DNA from: JALWSI01 sp964569095 [NCBI: uncultured Aquificales bacterium]
Lineage (GTDB): Bacteria; Thermosulfidibacterota; Thermosulfidibacteria; Thermosulfidibacterales
Length of the DNA stretch: 11,568 nucleotides
Reading direction: 5' to 3'
Assembly: GCA_964569095.1 (NCBI GenBank)
Contig: CAZMTB010000127.1
Coordinates: 1 to 11,568, forward strand
This document shows positions 1 through 7,154 of the stretch, in pieces (the stretch's first letter is position 1; each line of letters begins with the position of its first letter). Made by a program: the position numbers and the translations under genes. The notes under the pieces were generated by a model. That model had not been told where the DNA came from. It made no database searches and saw only the letters and a list, made by a program, of their open reading frames with translations.

Positions 1-1
1 G

Positions 2-886
2 GTCCTGGCGGAGCTGCTCTCTCTGGTTGAAGCCTCGGTGGACTTCGGAGAAGAGGTGGAGGAGCTCCCCTCCCTAAGAGAGGTGGAGGCCCGGCTGGAA
101 GGGGAAGTGGAGAGGCTGGGCCGGCTGGTGAGAGGTTTTGAGCAAACCCGCACACTTCGCCAGGGGGCCTCGGCAGCCATCGTGGGAAGGCCCAACGTGG
201 GCAAGTCGAGCCTATTCAACGCCCTGCTGGGAGAAGAGCGGGCCATCGTAACCCCCGTGGCCGGCACCACCAGGGACGTGGTGGAGGGAAGGATCACCAT
301 CCAGGATCTTATCGTAACCCTGAGAGACACCGCCGGCATAGGAGCGCCCCAGAACGAGGTGGAGAAGATAGGGGTGGGGCTTGCCCACACCTCTATGGAG
401 AAGAGCGACCTGGTAGTGGTGGTGCTGGACGCCTCTGAACCCTTGCAGCCACAGGACATCCATGTGCTGAAACTCGCCGGGGAGCGCAAGGAGAAGCTGG
501 TGGTGGTGCTGAACAAGTGCGACCTGCCCCAACGCCTCCACGGGGAAGAGGTGGAAGGGCTGGTGCCGGGCCACCCGCTGGTCAAGGCGTCGGCCCTAAC
601 GGGCGAGGGAGTGGACGAGGTGAGGGAGACGATAAAAGGCCTCCTCTTTGGGGAGGGAGGCGAACGGGAAGACCCTGCCCTATCCAGCCTGCGCCAGAAA
701 GAGTGTGCTTCGAGGGCGTTGGAGGCCCTACGAAGGGCCTTGGAGACCCTAAGTTCGGGACTCACGGGAGAGTTCGTGGCCCCAGACCTGAGGGAGGCGG
801 TGAAGGCCCTCGGGGAACTCACGGGGGAGGAAGCAGATCCAGAGGTGCTCCACAGGATATTCCAGCGATTCTGCGTGGGAAAATGA
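2..886 (+). CDS. mnmE: tRNA modification GTPase MnmE, 5'-truncated by the window edge
   Basis: MnmE works with MnmG to install the (carboxymethyl)aminomethyl group on the wobble uridine of certain tRNAs, using tetrahydrofolate and GTP in the cytoplasm. The frame is open from base 2 (VLAELLSLVEASVDFGEE), so the apparent GTG start at 38 is internal and the gene begins outside the window. About 294 residues remain of a usual ~450; the N-terminal folate-binding domain is mostly missing. The GTPase domain inserted in the helical domain is intact: G1 GRPNVGKSS (near base 185), G2 TTRD (near 266), G3 DTAG (near 326), G4 NKCD (near 512), G5 SAL. The protein ends in FCVGK, matching the C-terminal Cys-x-Gly-Lys box that holds the catalytic cysteine of the family. 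It is followed after 5 bases by a hairpin and then a convergent gene. The identification is secure. Confidence 0.97.
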   Translation, partial: VLAELLSLVEASVDFGEEVEELPSLREVEARLEGEVERLGRLVRGFEQTRTLRQGASAAIVGRPNVGKSSLFNALLGEERAIVTPVAGTTRDVVEGRITIQDLIVTLRDTAGIGAPQNEVEKIGVGLAHTSMEKSDLVVVVLDASEPLQPQDIHVLKLAGERKEKLVVVLNKCDLPQRLHGEEVEGLVPGHPLVKASALTGEGVDEVRETIKGLLFGEGGEREDPALSSLRQKECASRALEALRRALETLSSGLTGEFVAPDLREAVKALGELTGEEADPEVLHRIFQRFCVGK

Positions 887-891
887 GCAAG

Positions 892-911
892 AGGGGAGCA
901 GACGCTCCCCT
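892..911. terminator. Hairpin between convergent genes, probable bidirectional terminator
   Basis: AGGGGAGC (892-899) pairs perfectly with GCTCCCCT (904-911) around a four-base loop AGAC, giving an 8-bp GC-rich stem. It fills the 29 bases between the mnmE stop (886) and the stop of the minus-strand gene (916). The T-run is weak on both strands, so efficiency as an intrinsic terminator is uncertain. Confidence 0.6.
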
Positions 912-915
912 TCAA

Positions 916-1575
916 TCACACCAGCAGGTCGATTCCCAACCCAGGGGATGTGGGGGAAGGAGCCCTGCTTGGTGGCCCCTCCCCCCGTAGGAGTATGGGA
1001 TTGGGATTCATCGCCTGGCTACGCTCTTCAACCCTAGCCTCCTCGCTCTCCTCCGGATCGCGAAGGGCCTCGTTATACTCGGGGTTTCTTGCCTCCTCAG
1101 GGGTTAGGTGAAGCTCTCTCTGCTGGGAAGGAGCAGAAGACCTCTCCCCTCCCCTTGCAGACTCCGGGGGCTCTCCCAGAAGGGAGACACCGTCCCTCTC
1201 CCCGCCTTGAGAAGCGGGACGCTCCCCTCCAGGAAGGTGCTCTGCACTGGCCGGTCTCTCGGGGTCGTTCTGTTGGCCGTAACTGGGCGAGAGCACGGGC
1301 TTCCCGTCCTTGCTGTAGAGAATCACCGCCTTCGAGTGCCCCCCTGCCACCGTCAGGTAAGAACCAACCCTCTGGATGTCCAAGGTGATCTCCTTCTCGA
1401 TGACGATGCCCCCCTTCGCCCTGGCCTCGGCCTCAAACTGGCGTATGTTGGCAAGTTCGTGGGGAATCACCTTGAGAGCAGACATGCTGGCAGGAGCAGA
1501 GCCCGCTATTCCCGGTTCTCCAGGATCGAGCTTGAAGCCTATGGTTGGATTATTCAACACCCTGCCTACGTCCAC
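916..1575 (-). CDS. Hypothetical hydrophilic protein, 219 aa
   Basis: I do not recognise this protein. The GTG start at 1575 is supported by a near-perfect ribosome binding site seven bases upstream. Residues 1-100 look like a folded region: a helical stretch (HELANIRQFEAEARAKGG, 39-56) followed by alternating beta-like segments (GIVIEKEITLDI, GSYLTVAGG, KAVILYSKDG). From about residue 101 the chain is low-complexity and rich in Glu, Pro, Ser, Arg and Gly, with the motif GGER at 116, 124 and 142, then an acidic stretch (PEESEEARVEER) and a Pro/Ser-rich tail; this part is probably disordered. There is no signal peptide, membrane segment or cysteine. It lies 83 bases downstream of rimO on the same strand and is probably co-transcribed with it, though it has its own strong ribosome binding site. 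Its 3' end meets mnmE at a shared hairpin. That it is a real gene rests on the start site, frame length and fit between its neighbours. Confidence 0.75.
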   Translation of the reverse strand: MDVGRVLNNPTIGFKLDPGEPGIAGSAPASMSALKVIPHELANIRQFEAEARAKGGIVIEKEITLDIQRVGSYLTVAGGHSKAVILYSKDGKPVLSPSYGQQNDPERPASAEHLPGGERPASQGGERDGVSLLGEPPESARGGERSSAPSQQRELHLTPEEARNPEYNEALRDPEESEEARVEERSQAMNPNPILLRGEGPPSRAPSPTSPGLGIDLLV

Positions 1576-1582
1576 TTCTACG

Positions 1583-1592
1583 CACCTCCTTA
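1583..1592 (-). promoter_or_regulatory. Ribosome binding site that fixes the GTG start at 1575
   Basis: Read on the minus strand the bases are TAAGGAGGTG, almost the full anti-Shine-Dalgarno complement, seven bases before the GTG codon. No ATG competes nearby, so this site decides the start of the hypothetical gene. Confidence 0.7.
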
Positions 1593-1658
1593 CACCCCTC
1601 TCTCACCCAGATATCGGATGGGCGACCAAGGGCTTTACCCCGAGATCGAAGGGCGAGA

Positions 1659-2969
1659 CTACCGGGGACAAAGGGGAACCGCGTAGAGGTCTACCCCGTC
1701 GGTCTCCTCCACCCGCACCGTAGAGAACCCTTCGGGGGTTACGGCACCTTCCAGGTGAACCACCCCGTCTATCTCAGGGGCCTGAAAGGCGATCCTCCCC
1801 CTTCCCTCACCCTCGACCAGAAAGGGCAGCTCCTTGCCCACCAGGGCCAGATTGGACTGCCAGTGCAACTCCTCTGCCAGGGCGAGCACCTCGTCAACCC
1901 TCTCCCTCACCTCGTCTTCGGGCAAGGGAACGAGGTTGGAGGCCGGAGTACCCTTCTGGGGAGAGTACCCAAAACAGGCCAGCCTCCACGGGGATAGGTT
2001 CTTCAGAAAACGGCACAGCCTTTGAAAGGCCTCTTCGGTCTCCGTGGGAAAGCCCACCAAGACCGTGGTGCGAAGGGCAATAGAGCCAGAGGCGTCCACC
2101 AGTTCCACCGCCCGCTCCACCGCCCGTGCCCCTCCCCTCCTGCCCATCCCCTCCAGTACCTGGTGGTCAACGTGCTGGATGGGCATCTCAAGGTAGGGAA
2201 CGACGTGCCGGGAGTTCACCACGGTTCTAACCAGCTCTCTCGTGACTCCCGCAGGGTGAAGGTAGAGAAGCCTGATCCAGAACTCCCCGGGCAGAGAGTC
2301 GAGTTCCCTCAGGAGGGAAACGAGGCCGTTCTCCACACCAACATCCGTACCCCATGCCGTAAGATCCTGGGCTATCAGGTTAATCTCCCTCACCCCTGCC
2401 TCCAGCATCAAGCGGGCCTCTTGGAGTATCTCCTCCCTGGGGCGGCTGCGCAGGGGACCCCTAATCAGAGGTATGGCACAGTAGGCACACCGGTTGTGGC
2501 ATCCCTCGCCAAGTTTCAGGTAGGCACTGGGGGAGGTAGTTAGCCTGCGCCTCTCCCACCACCCAAGGGAGAGGGGAGGCGCCTCTTCGAGAAAGAGGCC
2601 CTTCTCACCCCTCTCGAGGATCTCCCCTATCCTGTGCTCCGCCCCCAGACCCAGCCAGGTCTCCACCTCGGGTATCTCCTTGGCAAGTTCCCAACCGAAA
2701 CGCTCAACCAGGCAGCCAACCACAACCACGGGCCCACGGGAGATAAGGGAGAGCACGGTCTCTATGGACTCCTCCTGGGCATCCTGGATGAAGCCGCAGG
2801 TGTTCACCACCACGAGGTCGGCGTGGGAAGGATCGACTATCCTGAAACCACGGTCCTCCAGTATGCCCTGCATGATCTCGGTGTCCACCTGGTTCTTGGG
2901 ACACCCGAGGGTCACAAAACCCACGGACCTTCGCCGGGAAGATACCTTGCGGGAACGAGGAGGAGTCAA
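1659..2969 (-). CDS. rimO: Ribosomal protein S12 methylthiotransferase RimO
   Basis: RimO is a radical-SAM enzyme that adds a methylthio group to a conserved aspartate of ribosomal protein S12. The N-terminal UPF0004 domain carries [13 protein letters not shown] with Cys23, then Cys58 (NTCGF) and Cys86 (VGC), ligands of the auxiliary 4Fe-4S cluster. The radical-SAM motif is GCHNRCAYC (Cys157, Cys161, Cys164). [12 protein letters not shown] (198-209) and [15 protein letters not shown] (263-277) are RimO-type and separate it from MiaB. A TRAM-like C-terminal domain follows (about 370-436, [10 protein letters not shown]). The length of 436 matches the family. The start used is TTG, overlapping the rfaE2 stop as TTGA, which suggests translational coupling; a GTG at codon 16 (2924) would give an N-terminus more typical of RimO, so the true start is uncertain. 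It is the middle gene of the minus-strand group. Confidence 0.96.
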   Translation of the reverse strand: MTPPRSRKVSSRRRSVGFVTLGCPKNQVDTEIMQGILEDRGFRIVDPSHADLVVVNTCGFIQDAQEESIETVLSLISRGPVVVVGCLVERFGWELAKEIPEVETWLGLGAEHRIGEILERGEKGLFLEEAPPLSLGWWERRRLTTSPSAYLKLGEGCHNRCAYCAIPLIRGPLRSRPREEILQEARLMLEAGVREINLIAQDLTAWGTDVGVENGLVSLLRELDSLPGEFWIRLLYLHPAGVTRELVRTVVNSRHVVPYLEMPIQHVDHQVLEGMGRRGGARAVERAVELVDASGSIALRTTVLVGFPTETEEAFQRLCRFLKNLSPWRLACFGYSPQKGTPASNLVPLPEDEVRERVDEVLALAEELHWQSNLALVGKELPFLVEGEGRGRIAFQAPEIDGVVHLEGAVTPEGFSTVRVEETDGVDLYAVPLCPR

Positions 2970-3436
2970 CTGCCCAGCCGTGCCTTCAGCTCGGTGCTGG
3001 AGTGGTCCTTGGGATCACCGCAGATGGCAACCTCCCCCCCGTAAGAACGAACCGCCTCCGCCTCGGGAACCGTGTCGGGGGTGTAGTCGGTGCCCTTGGC
3101 CTGAATATGGGGCCTAAGCTCCAGGACGATTCGGTGCAGGGTGGGATCGTGGAAGAGAAAGACCGCATCAACCATCTCAAGGGCAGAAATAAGCTCTGCC
3201 CTCTCGTCCTCTGGCACCACGGGAGGCCTTCCCTTGTACCTCTCCACCGACCGGTCGCTGTTCACCGCCACCACCAAGAGGTCGCCCAGGTCCTTGGCGG
3301 CGCGAAGGTACCTCACGTGGCCCACGTGGAGTATGTCAAAGCAGCCGTTGGCAAGCACAACCCTCCTGCCCCGGGCCTTGGCAACGTCCACCATCCTCTT
3401 CACCTCTTCAAATGAGAGAATCTTCTCTCTTCCCAT
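2966..3436 (-). CDS. rfaE2: D-glycero-beta-D-manno-heptose 1-phosphate nucleotidyltransferase (RfaE domain II type)
   Basis: The protein belongs to the cytidylyltransferase-like nucleotidyl-transferase family and matches the stand-alone C-terminal half of HldE/RfaE. It would transfer AMP from ATP to heptose-1-phosphate, making ADP-heptose for lipopolysaccharide inner core. Visible motifs are [16 protein letters not shown] with the nucleotide-binding HxGH, then [14 protein letters not shown], and near the end the family-typical [11 protein letters not shown]. About 156 residues is normal for the split form; the sugar kinase half is not in this window. The ATG at 3436 is preferred because GGAG lies five bases upstream; two GTG codons (3442 and 3439) precede it in frame, giving at most two more residues. 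The stop overlaps the rimO start by four bases. The gene implies a Gram-negative envelope or soluble heptose nucleotides. Confidence 0.94.
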   Translation of the reverse strand: MGREKILSFEEVKRMVDVAKARGRRVVLANGCFDILHVGHVRYLRAAKDLGDLLVVAVNSDRSVERYKGRPPVVPEDERAELISALEMVDAVFLFHDPTLHRIVLELRPHIQAKGTDYTPDTVPEAEAVRSYGGEVAICGDPKDHSSTELKARLGS

Positions 3437-3531
3437 CACCACTCCAAGCCTCTAACCACAACGATACCCACCCCACTGGCACGCTCCAGACCCCCTTGCA
3501 TGCCAGGGTGGACAACCACAATGGGAACCAT
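3436..3531 (-). CDS. Possible 31-residue small ORF overlapping the rfaE2 start
   Basis: An ATG at 3531 is preceded by the purine-rich GGAGGGAGGAG two bases upstream, a good ribosome binding site. The frame runs 31 codons ([17 protein letters not shown]...) and ends in TGA sharing one base with the rfaE2 ATG (TGATG), an arrangement typical of translational coupling. The same frame is open well upstream with no good start codon, so this could also be the remnant of a longer decayed gene. The peptide resembles nothing I know. It may be a leader peptide, a remnant or chance. Confidence 0.25.
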   Translation of the reverse strand: MVPIVVVHPGMQGGLERASGVGIVVVRGLEW

Positions 3532-3641
3532 GGCTCCTCCCTCCACGCTATTCAACCACCCAAACTCTCCACACGCCCGTTTGATCGTTGGGGCAGCAAC
3601 GAGAACCCCAGAAATCCGCGCCCTTACCTCTCTGCATACCC

Positions 3642-3670
3642 ACCATAGGCCCCTCCTCTCGCCTTTGCAA
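3642..3670 (-). promoter_or_regulatory. Candidate promoter for the rfaE2-rimO group
   Basis: On the minus strand, TTGCAA (3665-3670) as -35 and TATGGT (3642-3647) as -10 are separated by 17 bases; each matches four of six consensus positions. Transcription would start near 3635, leaving a leader of about 200 bases before rfaE2 that contains the possible small ORF. The match is weak enough to be chance. Confidence 0.3.
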
Positions 3671-3707
3671 CGTTTGGAGCGCAGAGTTTAGCCATCCTAA
3701 AACGGGT

Positions 3708-3736
3708 TTGACCACAGAAGAAAAAGGTGGTATCAC
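3708..3736 (+). promoter_or_regulatory. Sigma-70-type promoter of the mutase operon
   Basis: TTGACC (3708-3713, five of six matches) and TATCAC (3731-3736, four of six) are separated by exactly 17 bases, including an A-rich spacer. The predicted start site, near 3743, lies about 29 bases before the acyl-CoA dehydrogenase ATG. It is the only convincing promoter before the eight-gene run. Confidence 0.6.
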
Positions 3737-3744
3737 AGTACCAC
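3727..3744. promoter_or_regulatory. Inverted repeat over the -10 box, operator candidate
   Basis: GTGGTA (3727-3732) and TACCAC (3739-3744) are perfect inverted 6-bp arms around TCACAG. The palindrome covers the proposed -10 element and transcription start, where a repressor would block RNA polymerase. Dyads of this size are common for TetR or GntR family regulators of acyl-CoA metabolism, but no regulator gene is in the window and the protein cannot be named. Confidence 0.5.
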
Positions 3745-3771
3745 AATAGAAGGGAGAGGAGGAAGAGGGAG

Positions 3772-4911
3772 ATGGAGTTCTCTTTCAGCGAAGAACACAA
3801 CCTTTTAAGGGAGATGGTGAGAGACTTCACCGATCGCGAGATCATCCCCCTGGCCCCGCAGCTCGACGAGAAGGAGGAGTTCCCCGTTGAGAACCTGAAA
3901 AAACTGGCAGAACTGGGCCTGATGGGAGTGGTGATTCCCGAGGAGTACGGGGGGGCAGGAATGGACACGGTTTCGCTGGCCATCGCCCTCCAGGAGGTGG
4001 GTAGAGGATGCGCCTCCACCGCCGTCACCATGAGCGTCAACAACATGGTGGCCCAGGGAATCAACGCCTTCGGCAACGAGGAGCAGAAGAAGAAGTACCT
4101 TCCCAAGATGTGCAGCGGCGAGTACGTGGCCATGAGCTTTGCCCTCACGGAACCATGGGCAGGTTCAGACGCCGCATCCCTGAAAACCACCGCCCACAGG
4201 GAGGGAGACGAGTACGTAATCAACGGCTCAAAGCTCTTCATCACCAGCGGTGCCTACGCCGGCCTGGTCATGGTGGCCGCCATAACCGACAAGGAGAAGG
4301 GCAAACACGGGATAAGCGTCTTTCTGGTGGAGCAGGGCACCCCTGGAATGGAGATTGGAAAGGCGGAGGAGAAGATGGGGCAGAGGGGCTCTAACACCGT
4401 GGCAATCACCTTCGAGGACTGCCGCGTTCCCGCCGAAAACCTCCTTGGAAACGAGGGGGACGGCCTGAAGATCATGCTGGCAGATCTCGACATGGGAAGA
4501 ATATGCATCGGTGCCATGGCGAGCGGGATTCACAAGGCCTGCCTGGAAGAGTCCCTCAAGTACTCCCAGGGAAGGGTGCAGTTTGGCAAACCCATCTCCT
4601 CTTTCCAGGCCATACAGTGGATGCTCGCAGAGATGGCCACGGAACTGGAGGCGGCAGAGCAACTCATCTTCAGGGCGGCATGGTTGAGGGACCAGGGAAG
4701 GCCTTTCACCAAAGAGGCCTCAATGGCAAAGCTCTTCGCAACAGAGGCCGCCAACAGGGCCGCCTACAAGGCCGTGCAGATACACGGAGGCTACGGGTAC
4801 TCCCGGGAGTACACAGTAGAGCGGCTCTACCGGGACGTAAGGGTAACCACCATCTACGAGGGCACCTCTGAGATCCAGAGGATAGTGATCGCCCGCAATC
4901 TGTTGCACTGA
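3772..4911 (+). CDS. Acyl-CoA dehydrogenase, short-chain (butyryl-CoA) type
   Basis: This FAD enzyme would oxidise an acyl-CoA to the trans-2-enoyl-CoA, passing electrons to electron-transfer flavoprotein. The three family domains are present in 379 residues, the normal length: N-terminal helices to about 120, a middle beta domain with FALTEPWAGSDA (123-134) and FITSG (156-160), and the C-terminal helical domain. Several stretches follow mammalian short-chain dehydrogenase closely: GRGCASTAVTMSVNN, FEDCRVPAENLLG and LDMGRICIGAMASGI. The catalytic base is Glu363 in IYEGTSEIQR, the position used by short-chain and medium-chain enzymes. Trp129 in TEPWAGSD is an unusual side chain at a variable position. 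The ATG at 3772 is chosen because AGGAGG lies nine bases upstream; the frame could open at 3727, but that places the start inside the promoter. It is first in the operon and its stop overlaps the cobO ATG by one base. Butyryl-CoA is the likely substrate given the mutase; isobutyryl-CoA or another branched acyl-CoA is possible. Confidence 0.94.
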   Translation: MEFSFSEEHNLLREMVRDFTDREIIPLAPQLDEKEEFPVENLKKLAELGLMGVVIPEEYGGAGMDTVSLAIALQEVGRGCASTAVTMSVNNMVAQGINAFGNEEQKKKYLPKMCSGEYVAMSFALTEPWAGSDAASLKTTAHREGDEYVINGSKLFITSGAYAGLVMVAAITDKEKGKHGISVFLVEQGTPGMEIGKAEEKMGQRGSNTVAITFEDCRVPAENLLGNEGDGLKIMLADLDMGRICIGAMASGIHKACLEESLKYSQGRVQFGKPISSFQAIQWMLAEMATELEAAEQLIFRAAWLRDQGRPFTKEASMAKLFATEAANRAAYKAVQIHGGYGYSREYTVERLYRDVRVTTIYEGTSEIQRIVIARNLLH

Positions 4912-5444
4912 TGCCTTTGGAGACGGGGCGGGTACAGGTTTACACCGGCGACGGCAAGGGAAAGACCACCGCGGCCCTTGGCCTCGCCTGCCGTGCCGTG
5001 GGACACGACATGAGGGTGGTGATGATACAGTTCATGAAGGGCTCCATAGACTACGGAGAGCTGAACACCGCCAAGAGACTCGCACCGAACCTAACCATCA
5101 TCCAACAGGGGCGGGAGAACTTCGTGAACCGGGAGGATCCCGATCCTGTAGACGTGAAGATGGCCCAGGAGGGAGTGGAACTGGCCAAGAGGCTGATGGA
5201 GGAAGATCCTCCAGACATCCTCATTCTGGACGAGATCAACGTGGCCCTCGACTACGGCCTCGTGAGCCTCGAGCAGGTGTTAGAGCTCCTAAGGATACGC
5301 CCAGAGAGAACGGAGCTGGTACTGACGGGAAGGTACGCCCATCCCGAGGTGATGAAGAGGGCGGATCTCGTCACCGAAATGGTAGAGATAAAGCACTACT
5401 ACAATATGGAAGGTCTGGATGGCCGAGTTGGCATAGAGAGGTAG
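4911..5444 (+). CDS. cobO: Corrinoid (cob(I)alamin) adenosyltransferase, CobO/BtuR type
   Basis: The enzyme transfers the adenosyl group of ATP to cob(I)alamin or cobyrinate diamide, producing adenosylcobalamin, the cofactor of the mutase encoded next. It has the CobA-family P-loop GDGKGKTT (13-20), the Walker-B-like LILDEIN (104-110), and the typical C-terminal LTGRYAHPEVMKRADLVTEM (138-157). Its 177 residues suit the family. The start ATG shares a base with the dehydrogenase stop (TGATG) and the next gene follows after 12 bases, so it is translated as part of the operon. In many bacteria cobO sits in a cobalamin-synthesis cluster; here it is placed between two fatty acyl-CoA genes, which suggests dedicated cofactor supply or regeneration for the mutase. 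This CobO family is distinct from the PduO-type enzyme more often paired with methylmalonyl-CoA mutase. Confidence 0.95.
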   Translation: MPLETGRVQVYTGDGKGKTTAALGLACRAVGHDMRVVMIQFMKGSIDYGELNTAKRLAPNLTIIQQGRENFVNREDPDPVDVKMAQEGVELAKRLMEEDPPDILILDEINVALDYGLVSLEQVLELLRIRPERTELVLTGRYAHPEVMKRADLVTEMVEIKHYYNMEGLDGRVGIER

Positions 5445-5456
5445 AGGAGGAAATAG

Positions 5457-7127
5457 ATGGACGAGAAGATAAAAGAGGCGTTCCAGTGCTGGCAAAAGGA
5501 TGTTTACGCCAAAGAGGTGGCAAGGCATCCCGAGAGAATGGAGAGGTTCAGCACCATCTCCGACCTGGAGATAAAGGCCCTTTACACCCCTTTGGACCTG
5601 GAGGGATTCGACTTTCTGCGCGACGTGGGCTTTCCCGGCAGCTATCCCTTCACCAGGGGGGTTCACTCCACTATGTACAGGGGCCGCCTTTGGACCATGC
5701 GCCAGTTCGCAGGTTTTGGCACTCCAGAGCAGACCAACCAGCGCTACAAGTACCTGCTGAGCATCGGGCAGACGGGGCTCTCAATAGCATTCGACTTCCC
5801 CACCCTCTACGGCAGGGACTCTGACGACCCGTTCTCCAGGGGAGAGATAGGCAAGTGCGGGGTGGCAGTAGACACATTGAGGGACTTCGAAATCATATTC
5901 GACGGAATCCCCATGGACAAGGTGACCACCTCAATGACCATCAATCCACCTGCAATGGTGCTGCTGGCCATGTACATCGCCACTGCAGAGCAACAGGGGG
6001 TTGGGCCAGACAAGATTGGTGGCACCATCCAGAACGACATGTTGAAGGAGTTCATCGCCCAGAAGACCTGGATCTATCCCCCCCGTCCCTCACTGAGGCT
6101 GATCAGGGACACGGTGGTCTACTGCACCAATCACGTGCCCAAGTGGAACACCATCTCCATCTCCGGGTATCACATCCGCGAAGCTGGCGCCACCGCTGTA
6201 CAAGAGCTGGCCTTCACCCTGGCAGATGGAATCGAGTACGTGAAGATGGGCATCGAGGCGGGACTGGACGTAGACGCCTTTGCCCCCAGGTACTCCTTCT
6301 TCTTCGACAGTCACATGGACTTCTTCGAGGAGATCTGCAAGATGAGAGCGGCCCGCCGCATGTGGGCCAAGATCATGAGGGAGAGATTCGGGGCAAAGAA
6401 CCCCCGGTCGTGGTGGATGCGGTTCCACACCCAGACCGCAGGATGCTCTCTAACCGCCCAGCAACCCATGAACAACATCGTGCGCACCGCCCTGGAGGCC
6501 CTTGCGGCGGTGCTGGGAGGTACCCAGTCGCTGCACACCAACTCCATGGACGAGACCTGGGCACTACCCACGGAAGAGGCGGTGACGGTAGCCCTTAGAA
6601 CCCAGCAGATCATCGCCCACGAGACCGGGGTGACCAACACCATAGATCCCTTGGCAGGCTCCTACTTTGTAGAGGCCCTCACCAACGAGATGGAGGAGAA
6701 GGCCTGGGAGTACATCGAGAAGATAGAAGACATGGGAGGCATAATCCCCGCCATCGAACGGGGCTTTCCCCAGAAGGAGATCATCGAAGCAGCCTTCAGA
6801 TTCCAGCAGCAAGTAGAGGCAAAGGAGAAGATCATCGTTGGCGTGAACGAGTACGTCATGGAGGGAGAGGAGCTACCCATCGACATCCTCAAGGTGGACC
6901 CAGAAGTGGAGAGGGTGCAGCTCGAGAGGCTGAAAGAGGTGAAGTCCAAGCGTGACAACGCCAAGGTGAAGCGTCTTCTTGACGATCTTAGAGACGCCGC
7001 CGCAGACGAGAAGGAGAACCTGATGCCCATAGTTCTCGACCTGGTGAGGGCCTATGCCAGCGTGGGAGAGATAATGGGCGCGATGAAGGACGTCTTTGGG
7101 GTCTACACCGATCCCGGCTACTTCTAA
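5457..7127 (+). CDS. Adenosylcobalamin-dependent acyl-CoA mutase large subunit (methylmalonyl-CoA mutase family, isobutyryl-CoA mutase-like)
   Basis: This is the substrate-binding TIM-barrel subunit of a B12-dependent carbon-skeleton mutase; the B12 domain is absent and encoded separately at 8844. The 556 residues include [21 protein letters not shown] (74-94), [12 protein letters not shown] (188-199) and [11 protein letters not shown] (236-246). Lining up Gln192, Tyr238 and His239 with the active-site Gln197, Tyr243 and His244 of Propionibacterium methylmalonyl-CoA mutase keeps all spacings exact. On that frame the substrate-selecting Tyr89 is Phe84 and the carboxylate-binding Arg207 is Gln202. 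Phe plus Gln is the reported isobutyryl-CoA mutase pair; 2-hydroxyisobutyryl-CoA mutase has Ile plus Gln. The substrate is therefore likely uncharged, such as isobutyryl-CoA/butyryl-CoA, and succinyl/methylmalonyl-CoA is unlikely. A GAGGAGG site lies six bases before the ATG. A related branched acyl-CoA cannot be excluded. Automatic pipelines would probably name it methylmalonyl-CoA mutase. Confidence 0.93.
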   Translation: MDEKIKEAFQCWQKDVYAKEVARHPERMERFSTISDLEIKALYTPLDLEGFDFLRDVGFPGSYPFTRGVHSTMYRGRLWTMRQFAGFGTPEQTNQRYKYLLSIGQTGLSIAFDFPTLYGRDSDDPFSRGEIGKCGVAVDTLRDFEIIFDGIPMDKVTTSMTINPPAMVLLAMYIATAEQQGVGPDKIGGTIQNDMLKEFIAQKTWIYPPRPSLRLIRDTVVYCTNHVPKWNTISISGYHIREAGATAVQELAFTLADGIEYVKMGIEAGLDVDAFAPRYSFFFDSHMDFFEEICKMRAARRMWAKIMRERFGAKNPRSWWMRFHTQTAGCSLTAQQPMNNIVRTALEALAAVLGGTQSLHTNSMDETWALPTEEAVTVALRTQQIIAHETGVTNTIDPLAGSYFVEALTNEMEEKAWEYIEKIEDMGGIIPAIERGFPQKEIIEAAFRFQQQVEAKEKIIVGVNEYVMEGEELPIDILKVDPEVERVQLERLKEVKSKRDNAKVKRLLDDLRDAAADEKENLMPIVLDLVRAYASVGEIMGAMKDVFGVYTDPGYF

Positions 7128-7154
7128 ATTAAGAGGCCCGAAAGGGGGAGGCAG

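Larger units (their letters stand above)
3437..3771. other. Divergent intergenic region of 335 bases
   Basis: This stretch separates the minus-strand rfaE2 group from the plus-strand mutase operon. I see in it the possible small ORF next to rfaE2, one good plus-strand promoter with an overlapping inverted repeat, and one weaker minus-strand promoter candidate. I find no RNA gene or recognisable riboswitch; in particular no B12 riboswitch is evident despite the B12-dependent operon downstream. The open frames crossing this stretch have poor starts and composition unlike the neighbours. Confidence 0.6.

Noticed and set aside
1108-1997. Overlapping plus-strand open frames opposite the hypothetical gene and rimO
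   Set aside because: They are rich in Arg, Pro, Ser and Leu with no family motif, lack good ribosome binding sites and mirror the GC-rich codons of the minus-strand genes. The minus-strand gene has a far better start.
3727-3771. Upstream start for the acyl-CoA dehydrogenase (15 extra residues)
   Set aside because: It would start inside the promoter and operator palindrome, has no ribosome binding site, and adds residues (MVSQYHNRRERRKRE) not typical of the family.
3443-3771. Cobalamin riboswitch upstream of the B12-linked operon
   Set aside because: I find no B12-box-like segment or long structured leader; the predicted 5' leader is only about 29 bases.
5457-7127. Methylmalonyl-CoA mutase in a propionate pathway
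   Set aside because: Arg207 and Tyr89 equivalents are Gln and Phe, and no epimerase, propionyl-CoA carboxylase or transcarboxylase gene is nearby.
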